Assembly (NCBI RefSeq): GCF_001465595.2
Contig: NZ_CP013481.2
Span: 5,332,001-5,396,000, forward strand
Length of the DNA stretch: 64,000 nucleotides
Source: Pandoraea apista
GTDB taxonomy: Bacteria > Pseudomonadota > Gammaproteobacteria > Burkholderiales > Burkholderiaceae
Reading direction: 5' to 3'
Part shown: piece after piece, positions 7,826 through 16,598 of the stretch
How positions within the stretch are numbered: the stretch's first letter is position 1
Layout: every line of letters starts with the position of its first letter
Notes under the pieces: generated by a model
What the model saw: only the letters and a program-made list of their open reading frames with translations
The model's database searches: none
Told to the model about the DNA's origin: nothing
Program-made: the position numbers and the translations under genes

Positions 7826-10060
7826 TCAGAAGCGATACGTGCCCGTGAGCAGCGCCGTGCGACCGATACCCGGCGCGGCGCGCCCGCCGTCGGACGGAAT
7901 CAGTGCGTCGAAGTAGTTCTTGTTGAACACGTTGAGCAGGTTGAAGCGGATGTCGTACTTCGGCTGATGGTAGGCAATGGTGGCGTCCCAGCGAGTGTAG
8001 CCGCCCACGCGAATCAGATTCGTGTTGGCCGCATAGCGCATCGACATGTAGTTCATGCCGCCGCCCACTTCCCAGTGGCCCAGCGTGTAAGTCGACCATA
8101 GCGTAAGCGAATGACGCGGCGTGTTCGCAAGCACGTTGCCCTGCGTACCGTCGTTCGCTTGCACGACCTGCGAGTTCAGGAGCATGTAGCCCCCCATCAG
8201 CTGCCAGTTCGACGTGATGTGGCCCGTGGCGCTCACTTCCGCCCCGCGAATGCGCACCTTGCCTGCGTCCGTGTACTCGCCGGAGGTGCCCGTCTGCGTG
8301 CGCGAATTGTTTTGCGTGACCTGGAACAGCGCGGTGTTGATCGACAGATTGTCGTCGAACAGATTCCACTTGCTGCCGACTTCGAACGACTGGTTCGTCT
8401 CGGGCGGCAACGCCTGCGTGTTGTTGGTGACGGTGAGCGTTTCGAGCGACGGGTTGAACGACGTGCCGTAGGAGAAGTAGTACGACTGCGCCTCGCTCGG
8501 CTGATAGATCACACCAGTGCGCACGCTGGTGTAGTTGACGGTTTGTGTCGCGTAACCCGGCGCGTTGATGGTGTTCGATAGCTGCGCTTTATATCGGTCC
8601 CAGCGCAAACCGCCCACGATCTTCCACTGCTTGTTCAACTCGATGGTGTCGTTCGCGTAGAACGCCACCGTCTCCGCCGAGCCCTGCGCCAGATTGCCGA
8701 CGCTGGTGGTCACGTTCGGCAGATTCGAGTAGTACGCCGTACTGTCGGCCGGAATCCAGCCAAGCATGCCCGACGCCTGGCCCGCGCCGGTGCGCAAATA
8801 CGCCTGGTTCTCGTAGGTGTCGCGCCCAAGTTCCGCGCCGGCGATCAGCGTGTGCTTAAACGGCCCCGTCGAGAACGTTTTCACCACGTCGGTCTGGTTG
8901 AACAGCGACGTGTCGGTGATTTTCCGGTCATGACTCTGCAACTGCACCCAGAGCTGGTCGAGCGAATACGACGGAATGCCCGCCGTGGCGCCAGTGGGCA
9001 GCGTGGTGAAGCCCCCCGTGCCGTTAGGCACGCCCACCGCGTGCGACGACGTTTCAACAGCGTCGATGACGTAGCGGCTGTATTGCGTCTGGTTCGAGAT
9101 CTTCAGGCTGTCGTCGACCTTGTGCTCGATCTTCGCCGAGAAACTCGTCACGTCCTGCACCGTGCGATCGGTCGTCAGACCGTAGAACTGATTCCTCGAG
9201 ATCGGCAATGGGTGGCCGTTATACCCGACGGTGCCGTAATCCGGCATGTCGCGGTTATGTTCAATCAGCGCCGAGAGCGTGATCTGCGTGGGCGTACCGA
9301 TGCCCAGCTTGAGGGTCGGCGCAACACCCCAGTCCTGATTGTTCATGACGTCGCGCGTGGTGTGAATGTCCTGCGCAAAGCCATTGATCCGGAAGGCGGC
9401 GGTGTCCGAGAGCGGATGGTTGAAGTCGAACGAGCCGCGATACCGGTCGTTCGTGCCCACGGTGCCGGAGACTTCGTTGAGCGGCTTGAGATTCGCCTGC
9501 TTGCTCACCTGATTGATCACGCCGCCGGTCGAACCGCGACCGAACAGCATTGACGAAGGGCCTTCCAGCACTTCGATGGAGTCGAGATAGAACGTGTCGC
9601 GATAGTACTGGCCGCGATCGCGGAACCCGTCGAGATAGATGTCGGTGCGCGCCGAGAAGCCGCGCAAGTTGATGTTGTTGCCGATCTGCCCGCCCTCTGC
9701 GCCACCGATGGTGATGGCCGGCGAATTGCGCAGTGCGTCGGCAAACGAAGTCGCGCCCTGCGCCTGCATCACGGCCTTGTCGATGACCGTGACCGACTGC
9801 GGAATGTCGCGAATCGCCGTGGGAATCTTGCCGCCGACGGTCGACATGTCACGCTGATACTCGTCGCGAATCGACGTGCCGGATACCTCCGTCTGCGGCA
9901 GCGCAGCGGGTGGCGTAGCGGCCGGTGCCGCGCTTTGCTGCGCGCCCTGAGGTTGCGCCGTGTCCATGCTCTGCGCCACCGCAGGCGAGGCGTAGGTGAC
10001 GGCGAGCGGCGTGGCGAAGAGCGCCATCATTGCCAGGGCGAGCGGCTTGCGTTGCATCAT
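7826..10060 (-). CDS. TonB-dependent siderophore receptor (Fiu/PiuA type)
   Basis: Outer-membrane ferric-siderophore receptor, 744 residues. A signal peptide covers residues 1-29 (cleavage after AVA). The plug domain follows, with the typical segments RDIPQSVTVIDKAVMQ, INLRGFSARTDIYLDGFRD and VEVLEGPSSMLFGRGSTGG-like sequence (seen as IEVLEGPSSMLFGRGSTGGV). The rest is the 22-strand barrel, ending in the aromatic outer-membrane signature TYRF. Similarity of the plug and the adjacent PiuC gene suggests a catecholate receptor such as Fiu or PiuA; such receptors also admit catechol-bearing antibiotics. Transcription is expected from the Fur-box promoter at 10194-10222. Confidence 0.93.
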   Translation of the reverse strand: MMQRKPLALAMMALFATPLAVTYASPAVAQSMDTAQPQGAQQSAAPAATPPAALPQTEVSGTSIRDEYQRDMSTVGGKIPTAIRDIPQSVTVIDKAVMQAQGATSFADALRNSPAITIGGAEGGQIGNNINLRGFSARTDIYLDGFRDRGQYYRDTFYLDSIEVLEGPSSMLFGRGSTGGVINQVSKQANLKPLNEVSGTVGTNDRYRGSFDFNHPLSDTAAFRINGFAQDIHTTRDVMNNQDWGVAPTLKLGIGTPTQITLSALIEHNRDMPDYGTVGYNGHPLPISRNQFYGLTTDRTVQDVTSFSAKIEHKVDDSLKISNQTQYSRYVIDAVETSSHAVGVPNGTGGFTTLPTGATAGIPSYSLDQLWVQLQSHDRKITDTSLFNQTDVVKTFSTGPFKHTLIAGAELGRDTYENQAYLRTGAGQASGMLGWIPADSTAYYSNLPNVTTSVGNLAQGSAETVAFYANDTIELNKQWKIVGGLRWDRYKAQLSNTINAPGYATQTVNYTSVRTGVIYQPSEAQSYYFSYGTSFNPSLETLTVTNNTQALPPETNQSFEVGSKWNLFDDNLSINTALFQVTQNNSRTQTGTSGEYTDAGKVRIRGAEVSATGHITSNWQLMGGYMLLNSQVVQANDGTQGNVLANTPRHSLTLWSTYTLGHWEVGGGMNYMSMRYAANTNLIRVGGYTRWDATIAYHQPKYDIRFNLLNVFNKNYFDALIPSDGGRAAPGIGRTALLTGTYRF

Positions 10061-10654
10061 GATCGGTTTTGAAATGCTTCGTTATCGGACTCAGAAGTGA
10101 GGTCTGAGACATGCGGAACTCACGCCGACGAACGACGCCCCGGAACATTCGCTGCCTTGTCGTGCCCGGTCGTCACTCTCGACATGGGCCGCGAATATAA
10201 ATAGGAATGATTTTCATTACAAGACACCGAATTTACGGTAACCCACTGAAATTCATAAGATTTTTGTAACACGCCGTAATACAACGGCACCAATTCGGTG
10301 CGTTGGATCGGTAAGGTGATGAAAGCACGACGATTGCTTCGTCGACACTGAATCGGTATTCGCGCCCAACGACGATTCAATACAAGGGTTTTCCCTATAG
10401 TCACCGGCGCAACGGTTGCGCAACTTTTGAGCAAATCGGGGCTCTTTTGCGGGCGCCGTCGGTTTCGACTGGCGAGACTGGCAACCCGGCCTGCATCATA
10501 TCGATATGACGTCTGCCTCCCTATGCAAAGACGAATCGCTTATTGGCGCGGGTGACGGACATCGCGATACAAGAGGATTTCACTAGCTGACGCGGCGCTT
10601 GCGACGCGTCTTCACCGCCATCACGGCCGTTACAGCCAACCCTCTTGCCTCGCC
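10061..10654. other. Intergenic region upstream of the receptor and the SsuA-like gene
   Basis: 594 bases. The left part carries the Fur-regulated promoter listed separately. The right part (about 10230-10654) should hold the promoter of the plus-strand binding protein; it is AT-richer than its surroundings between 10200 and 10400, but I could not pick a convincing -35/-10 pair there and no gene is supported. Confidence 0.5.
10194..10222 (-). promoter_or_regulatory. Fur box overlapping the receptor promoter
   Basis: On the minus strand, TTGTAA (10222-10217) and TATATT (10199-10194) are separated by 17 bases, a good sigma-70 spacing. Between and over them lies TGTAATGAAAATCATTCCT (minus strand, 10203-10221), which matches the 19-bp Fur consensus at most central positions (AATGA-AATCATT). 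Iron-loaded Fur bound here would block polymerase, so the receptor and PiuC genes should be induced by iron starvation. Confidence 0.85.
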
Positions 10655-11719
10655 ATGCCCCGTCAGATCGATTCCCGCCAGACCGCTCAGGCGCGTCACG
10701 CCTCCGAGACCGCCCCACAACATCCGCAGCGCCGCCGCTTTCTTCGGCGCGCCGGTACGGCGATGCTGGCTGGCGGCGCCATTCATACCTTCGGCGCAGC
10801 GGGTGCATTGGCGCTCAGCGACAAGGCCCGCGCCGCCGCCACGCCGATTACGTTGCGCATCGGCTATCAGAAATCGTCGACACTCATCGTGCTCGCCAAG
10901 GCGCGCGGCACGCTGGCGCAGGCACTTGCACCGCTCAACGTCTCGCTCACATGGCATGAGTTCACGAGCGGGCTGCCGCTGCTCGAGGCGCTGAACGTCG
11001 GAAGCATCGACTTCTCGGCCGACGTGGCCGACACAGTGCCGGTGTTCGCGCAGGCTGCGGGGGCGCGCATCGCCTATGTCGCCCGCGAAACGCCGTCGCC
11101 CGACGCCGAAGCGATCCTCGTGCCGCAAAACTCACCGATCAAAACGCTGGCGGATCTCAAGGGCAAGCGCATTGCCGTCACCAAGGGCGCCGGCGTGCAT
11201 TACCTGCTGATCGCGGCATTGCAAAGCGTCGGTTTGCGTATCAACGACGTGCAACCCGCTTACCTCACTCCGGCCGACGGACGTGCCGCGTTCGCCAGCG
11301 GCAACGTTGACGCCTGGGTAACGTGGGACCCGTTCCTGGCGAGTGTGGAGCGTCAGGACAAGGTACGCACGCTAACGAGCGCGAGGGGCCTCGCAGGCTA
11401 CCAACGCTATTACCTTGCAACGCCCGCGTTCGCCCGCGATCACGACACCGTGCTTCGCGAGGTTTATCGGACATTGCGCGAGACAGGACAATGGGTACGC
11501 GCCAACCCGCGCGACGCCGCGGCGCAGCTCGCCCCCATTTGGGGGCTGGACGCCACGACGGTCGAGGCCGCCAATAAGCGGCGCAGCTACGACGTACAGC
11601 CGGTGGTGCGCGACGCCCTTGCCGAGCAGCAGCGCATTGCCGACGTCTTCACGCAGGCGGGGCTGCTGCCCAGGCGGGTCGACGCCGCTGACGCCACCCT
11701 CTGGCAGCCGCCTGGCTGA
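10655..11719 (+). CDS. ABC transporter substrate-binding protein, SsuA/aliphatic sulfonate type
   Basis: Periplasmic binding protein of the NMT1/SsuA superfamily, 354 residues. A twin-arginine signal is visible (RRRFLRRAG at residues 26-34, then AMLAGGAIHTFGAAGALAL). The mature part starts TPITLRIGYQKSSTLIVLAKARG, typical of SsuA, and contains DFSADVADTVPVFAQAAGA and DLKGKRIAVTKGAGVHYLL, which line the ligand cleft in this family. Likely ligands are alkanesulfonates or taurine, by family only. Unusually there is no permease or ATPase gene beside it; the next gene is a large regulator 316 bases downstream. Ribosome-site sequence before the ATG is poor, so the exact start is uncertain. Confidence 0.85.
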   Translation: MPRQIDSRQTAQARHASETAPQHPQRRRFLRRAGTAMLAGGAIHTFGAAGALALSDKARAAATPITLRIGYQKSSTLIVLAKARGTLAQALAPLNVSLTWHEFTSGLPLLEALNVGSIDFSADVADTVPVFAQAAGARIAYVARETPSPDAEAILVPQNSPIKTLADLKGKRIAVTKGAGVHYLLIAALQSVGLRINDVQPAYLTPADGRAAFASGNVDAWVTWDPFLASVERQDKVRTLTSARGLAGYQRYYLATPAFARDHDTVLREVYRTLRETGQWVRANPRDAAAQLAPIWGLDATTVEAANKRRSYDVQPVVRDALAEQQRIADVFTQAGLLPRRVDAADATLWQPPG

Positions 11720-12035
11720 GCGGCGGACCGGGCGGCAGATTCGGTGGCTTGATCAGGAGAACGGCCGATCGGGCAGGAAAGCGCCACCATGGCGTAATTC
11801 CCACAATATCGTGCGAATCTCTCAGGTATTCCCGACGGAATTCATACACATGTTTATACTTCGGCATGTAATACCTGAAGCATTCGGCCGGAGCCCCCCC
11901 GGAACGGCCTTGGCGTCTCGCCAGATTGCCGACTAGGCGCCGACGGCAGCGTTTGCTGCCTTCCGGAAGCGTCGGTCTGGCTTGACGACATCATGAAATT
12001 CGCGACGCCGGTGCAACACCCGAAAGTGTGCGCCG
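11720..12035. other. Intergenic region upstream of the multi-domain regulator
   Basis: 316 bases between two plus-strand genes. It probably contains the end of the upstream transcript and the promoter of the regulator. I see no clear terminator hairpin with a T-run, no recognisable operator and no gene. Confidence 0.4.
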
Positions 12036-15000
12036 GTGATGCCTATTCGCCGTCCAGGGACAATGCAAGCCACCAGATCGCTCTACCTGCTGGGTCCGAT
12101 GCGGGTCGAACAAGGCAAACAGGCCTGCGCCGTGAAGTACACGAAAGCGCGCGGGCTGTTGGCCTATCTCGCCCTGCAACCGGGCTATCACACGCGCGGC
12201 GCGCTCGCCGACCTGTTCTGGCCGGATGAAGACGGCCAGGGCGGTCGCGACAAACTCAAGCGCATGCTCTTTCACCTGCGCGATACGCTCGGCGACGAAC
12301 TTTTCGAGTCCGATCGTCAGGTCGTGCGCCTGCGTCCCGAAACAGGCCTGTGGATCGACGCGCACGTTTTCGCGAGCATGATCGAACAGGCGAATCGCAC
12401 GCTCGACGGCGTTACGGGACTCGATCTGGCGGCCAACCTCCAGCATCTCGCCGACGCCGTAGCCCTTTACCAGGGCCCCTTCCTGCACGGCCTGTCGGTC
12501 CGCGACACCCCCGATCTCGAACAATGGATCGAGCTGCAACGCGAGGAATACCAGCGCCGCCGTGTCTTTGGCGAGCGGCTGCTCGCGGACGGTTACGCCC
12601 GCTTGGGCGACCTCGATCAGGCGCTGGCTCACGCGCGACAGCTCGTGGCGCTCGCGCCGTTCGACGAATCGGGCTGGCATTGCCTGCTCGCGCTGCTGTT
12701 GCGAGCCGGGCGTCGCGATGAAGCCGAAACCGAATACCGCCGCCTGTGCGATGTGCTGCGCGAAGAGCTCGGGGAGATGCCCGGTGCCGCCCTCACGCAG
12801 TTGCTCGAAACACCTCCCGCGCGCATGGAACAACGCGCCACGGGGCCCGAGCGTCGCCAACTGACGGTCGTGGCCATTGAATTCGCGCCCAACGGCATCG
12901 ACGATCCCGATCAGCTCGTAGGCATGATGCGTCCGCCCCTCGTGCAGTGCGAAACGATCCTGCGCCAGTCGTGGGGTTACACGATGCGCACACCGACAGG
13001 TGGCCTGCTCGGCTATTTCGGCTATCCCACCGCACTGGAGGGCGCCGGCCGGCACGCGGTCGAAGCTGCCATGCGTTGCGTGCAGGCAAGCACGGCGCGC
13101 GTGGGCATCGGTGCGGGCGTTCACACTGGACTCGTCATCAGTTCGGTCGCCGACGACAGCCCCGACACGGGCGGACGCGTCTCACGATCCGCCACGCAAC
13201 TGGCCGACATGGCGCTCCCCGGCGAAGTCGTCATCTGCGACGCCACGCAACGCCTCATCGGCGTTGCCATCGCGACCACGCCTCACGGCACGGTGCGCGA
13301 GCGCCATGCGAATCGAGATATCTCGGTATTCCGCGTCAATCCCGACCCGACGCCGGAGCGCCGGTCGCGCCGCCGCGCAGCCATGCTCTTCGGCCGCGAT
13401 GCGGTACTGGCCGAACTGTCCTGCGCTCACTCGGCCATGCGCGACGCCAGCACCGCTCAGGGCATGCTTGCGCTGGTGATCGGCGAGGCCGGTATTGGCA
13501 AGTCGGCGCTCGTGCGTCACTTCATTGAGACACGCGGACTGCGTGCGATCGATCTGGCCTGCGCACAAGACGGCGCGGGCACGCCTTTCCATCCGATCGC
13601 CCGCTGGCTGCGCACGCAGTCCGCCGCCGACGCCTCGCAACTCCCGCAACCCGCCCTGCTCGCTCATCGGCGTCTGCGCGCGTTGTTCGACATGCACGCC
13701 GACGGCAATGTGCCGCACGCGTGGAAGCAGGCCGTGCTCGACGAAGCGCCTGCGCTGCTCGCCGCGCTGCTGCCCGATGGCGGCGTACTCATGCTCGACG
13801 ACGCTCACTGGGCCGATCCGTCTACGCAGGAATTGCTCGCGCTCATGGCCGAGAATCCGCCGGCCGGCCGTCTGTTGATCGTCTGCGCCCGCCCCGAGTT
13901 CGAGTTGCCCTGGCATCACACGGCGAGCTTGCGCCGCATCGATCTGGCACCGCTCGACGCGGGCGCAGCCGCCTCCATCGTGCGCGCCGCGACACCGCGA
14001 GTTGCCCTGCCGGCGGCCATGCGCGAGCGCATCGTGCATCTCGCCGAGGGGGTCCCGCTGTTCCTGCAAGAGCTGGCACGCGCCACCGCCGCGCAACAAG
14101 GCGGACGTGGCCCCGCTGGCGTCATGCCGATGCCGGCCAGCCTTCAGGAATTGATGATGGCGCGCATCGACGCCGCAGGCAGCGCCAAGCCGGTGGCTCA
14201 CTTTGCGTCGTGCCTCGGCCCCGAGTTTCAGGCCGACGTACTCGCCGTCGCGAGCGGACGTTCGATGACCCTGGTCGAGCGCGCGCTCGACACGCTGGTC
14301 GCCTGCGCCCTCGTGCAACGTCAGGACAACGGCCGTTACGTCTTCCGTCACGCGCTGCTGCACAAAGCCGCGTACGACGCGCAACCGCAGGAGCGCCGTC
14401 AGGATGCCCACCGGCGGATTGCGCTCGCCATGCGCGAGCACGACGCGTTGGCCGTGCAGACCGAGCCCGAAGTGCTCGCCTGGCATTTCCGGCAGGCCGA
14501 CGAGCCGGAAGCGGCGATCGAGCACTACCGTCTTGCCGGCGAATACGCCACGGGCCGCCAGGCCTTCCGTGAAGCGTGTGCCCACTACCAAAGCGCACTG
14601 GACGTCTTGCGACAAACGGGCTCCAGTACCCAGATTGCGCAGCAGGAATTGGCACTGCGCATGGCGCTTGGCGTGCCGCTCGTCGCTTTGCACGGGTACG
14701 GCTCGGAGCCGGCGCGTCACAACTTTGAAACGGCGCTCGCCCTCGCACAGCCGATGGGCGACGACATCGCGTTGTTCCCGGTCTATTGGGGACTTTGGCT
14801 CGGCTCCAGTTCGTGGAGCGACTTCGACCGCAGTGTCGAGCTGGCGCGCAAACTCATCCTCATCGCGGAACAGGCCGATGCCGCACCGCTGCTCGCGCAC
14901 GCGTACTACGCGCTGGGCAACAGCCTGTGCTGCTACGGCGACTTCGGCGGCGCAGTGACTGCCCTGGAGACCGGCCTCTCGTATTACCGGCCCGAACACG

Positions 15001-15824
15001 CCGATACCGGGCTTGGGGAAGACGCCCGCATCACGGGGCTGTCGTTCCTCTCGTGGGCCTACTGGTTCACCGGCCGCCACGACGCATCGCTGGCCGCCAG
15101 CGAAGAAGCGCTGGCGATGGGACGCCAGCAAGGCCGTCGCTACTCTTTCTCGTTCGCCCTCGTGTTTGCGGCTTTGTTGCGACGATTGCGCCGCGAAGTC
15201 GCACCCGCCGAGGCACTGGCGAGCGAAGCATCCGAAGTGGCAATGGAGACGGGCGTGGCACTCTGGGCGCTCGCCGGACAAACGATTCGCGGCTGGGCAC
15301 TCGCCTCTCGCGGCGACGTGAGTGGCCTGGAGCGCATTACCGACAGCGTGGGCAGGCTGAGCGAAATCATGGGCGGAGTCGAAGGCATTTTCTTCGGTCT
15401 GCTCGTGGAAGCCTGCGCGGGCACTGGTGACATCGCGCTCGGGCTGCACGCCGCCGAGCGTGGTGCGCATGTGGCGGCGCGTCGCAGCGACGCCCACTGG
15501 CAAGCCGAGTTCCTGCGGCAGAAGGGCGACTTCCTGCGCGCCGGTCATCATCCCGACGACGCAGTACGCCCCTGGCTCGAGCAAGCATTGCAGATCGCAA
15601 GGGCGCAGGCTTCGCCAATGCTCACGTTGCGCGCTGCGCTCAGCTTGCTGCGGCTGAGTGGCGGCAACGCGCCGGGCGACGACGAACGGGTACGGCTGCT
15701 GCGCGAGGCGCTCGACGCGCTCAAGGGCGGTGAAACGCTCGCCGACGTGCAGGAAGCGCGCGCCATGATTGCCAACCTGTCGGCACCGCAGCCCGCGCGA
15801 CATACCGCCCGTTACGGAAGCTGA
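12036..15824 (+). CDS. BTAD-type regulator with degenerate cyclase domain, P-loop ATPase and TPR region
   Basis: 1262-residue multi-domain signalling protein. Residues about 10-100 form a winged-helix-like output domain (LYLLGPMRVEQG, LADLFWPDEDGQGGRDKLKRML) and about 105-245 a bacterial transcriptional activator domain of the SARP/AfsR kind. Residues about 268-430 resemble class III nucleotide cyclases (ERRQLTVVAIEF, VGIGAGVHTGLV), but both metal-binding Asp positions are changed (Glu in VAIEF, Gly in TGGLLGYFGYP). A P-loop follows: Walker A GEAGIGKSALV near 482 and Walker B GGVLMLDDAHWAD near 580. The remaining 500 or so residues are alpha-helical repeats of TPR type. No membrane span. ATG at 12036 or, 9 codons on, 12063. 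Target genes unknown. Confidence 0.82.
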   Translation: MMPIRRPGTMQATRSLYLLGPMRVEQGKQACAVKYTKARGLLAYLALQPGYHTRGALADLFWPDEDGQGGRDKLKRMLFHLRDTLGDELFESDRQVVRLRPETGLWIDAHVFASMIEQANRTLDGVTGLDLAANLQHLADAVALYQGPFLHGLSVRDTPDLEQWIELQREEYQRRRVFGERLLADGYARLGDLDQALAHARQLVALAPFDESGWHCLLALLLRAGRRDEAETEYRRLCDVLREELGEMPGAALTQLLETPPARMEQRATGPERRQLTVVAIEFAPNGIDDPDQLVGMMRPPLVQCETILRQSWGYTMRTPTGGLLGYFGYPTALEGAGRHAVEAAMRCVQASTARVGIGAGVHTGLVISSVADDSPDTGGRVSRSATQLADMALPGEVVICDATQRLIGVAIATTPHGTVRERHANRDISVFRVNPDPTPERRSRRRAAMLFGRDAVLAELSCAHSAMRDASTAQGMLALVIGEAGIGKSALVRHFIETRGLRAIDLACAQDGAGTPFHPIARWLRTQSAADASQLPQPALLAHRRLRALFDMHADGNVPHAWKQAVLDEAPALLAALLPDGGVLMLDDAHWADPSTQELLALMAENPPAGRLLIVCARPEFELPWHHTASLRRIDLAPLDAGAAASIVRAATPRVALPAAMRERIVHLAEGVPLFLQELARATAAQQGGRGPAGVMPMPASLQELMMARIDAAGSAKPVAHFASCLGPEFQADVLAVASGRSMTLVERALDTLVACALVQRQDNGRYVFRHALLHKAAYDAQPQERRQDAHRRIALAMREHDALAVQTEPEVLAWHFRQADEPEAAIEHYRLAGEYATGRQAFREACAHYQSALDVLRQTGSSTQIAQQELALRMALGVPLVALHGYGSEPARHNFETALALAQPMGDDIALFPVYWGLWLGSSSWSDFDRSVELARKLILIAEQADAAPLLAHAYYALGNSLCCYGDFGGAVTALETGLSYYRPEHADTGLGEDARITGLSFLSWAYWFTGRHDASLAASEEALAMGRQQGRRYSFSFALVFAALLRRLRREVAPAEALASEASEVAMETGVALWALAGQTIRGWALASRGDVSGLERITDSVGRLSEIMGGVEGIFFGLLVEACAGTGDIALGLHAAERGAHVAARRSDAHWQAEFLRQKGDFLRAGHHPDDAVRPWLEQALQIARAQASPMLTLRAALSLLRLSGGNAPGDDERVRLLREALDALKGGETLADVQEARAMIANLSAPQPARHTARYGS

Positions 15825-15965
15825 TCGGGCGTAAGGCGTAACGGCACGCCGCTGCCTGTGCGGGGTCCGTTCAAGCCCCGCAAATAGGCGCTATCAGGCA
15901 CGTCGTATGTCCGCTGGAGGCCCGGCCGCTATATTGAAGCGACCGGTGCCCCCAACCTATCCGAC

Positions 15966-16535
15966 ATGCCCCTCAACCCTATGCGTATGCCCGCCGGCGC
16001 TTCGCCGGACATTCGACTAAGCGCCAACGGCGCGTCGCTCACGCGGGTGAGCCCTGCCCCCGAGACACCGGCCCCGCTCGTCTCTCGCGAAGTCGTCGTC
16101 TCGGGCTGCGTCAATCGCCGTCATTCCTTCGATCTCTGTTCGCTCATGCGTCTGCCGACCCAACTGACCGGGCCGCTCGACGTCGTCTGTCTGTCAGGCC
16201 GGACGGTACGAAGCGCGAGCGATTACAAAGGCGTACGGCTGACCGCGCTGCTCGACATTGCGCGCCTGCGTCTGCCGCAGGCGCGCGACTTCACGCGGGC
16301 ATTCGTGCTGGCACAGGGAGCCGACGGCTATACCGTCATGTTTTCGTGGCATGAGTTGTACAACACGCCCGTCGGCGTCGGCGCGCTCGTTGTCTATGAG
16401 CGCGACGGCCTGCCACTGAGCGACGACGAAGGAGGCATCGGCCTAATTTCGACGTGCGACCTGCGCGTGGCGCTACGCCAGGTACGAGCACTCAAGCGGC
16501 TTACCGTCCATTTGGCCGATCCGGCGCCGATTTGA
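15966..16535 (+). CDS. Small molybdopterin-dependent oxidoreductase-like protein
   Basis: 189 residues with a single domain like the molybdopterin-binding fold of sulfite oxidase/YedY. The central segment DVVCLSGRTVRSASDYKGVRLTALLDIARL keeps the family pattern, with one Cys at the place of the cysteine that ligates molybdenum in sulfite oxidases. The C-terminal part (GYTVMFSWHELYN, GLISTCDLRVALRQVRALKRLTVH) also fits. No Tat or Sec signal is evident at the N-terminus, which is Pro/Ala-rich. Related short proteins occur as single-domain members in Burkholderiaceae; their substrate is unknown. Whether it truly binds cofactor needs experiment. It lies 64 bases before the agmatine deiminase, same strand. 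Confidence 0.7.
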   Translation: MPLNPMRMPAGASPDIRLSANGASLTRVSPAPETPAPLVSREVVVSGCVNRRHSFDLCSLMRLPTQLTGPLDVVCLSGRTVRSASDYKGVRLTALLDIARLRLPQARDFTRAFVLAQGADGYTVMFSWHELYNTPVGVGALVVYERDGLPLSDDEGGIGLISTCDLRVALRQVRALKRLTVHLADPAPI

Positions 16536-16598
16536 CCGTGTTCGCGAGCGCCGTGCGCCACCTACACTGGTGGCACTCTTTTCACGGTAACGCGAATC

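Noticed and set aside
13182..15803. Long minus-strand open frame of 873 codons.
   Set aside because: It is entirely antisense to the multi-domain regulator, has the Arg/Gly/His-rich composition of a GC-rich shadow frame, and no family features.
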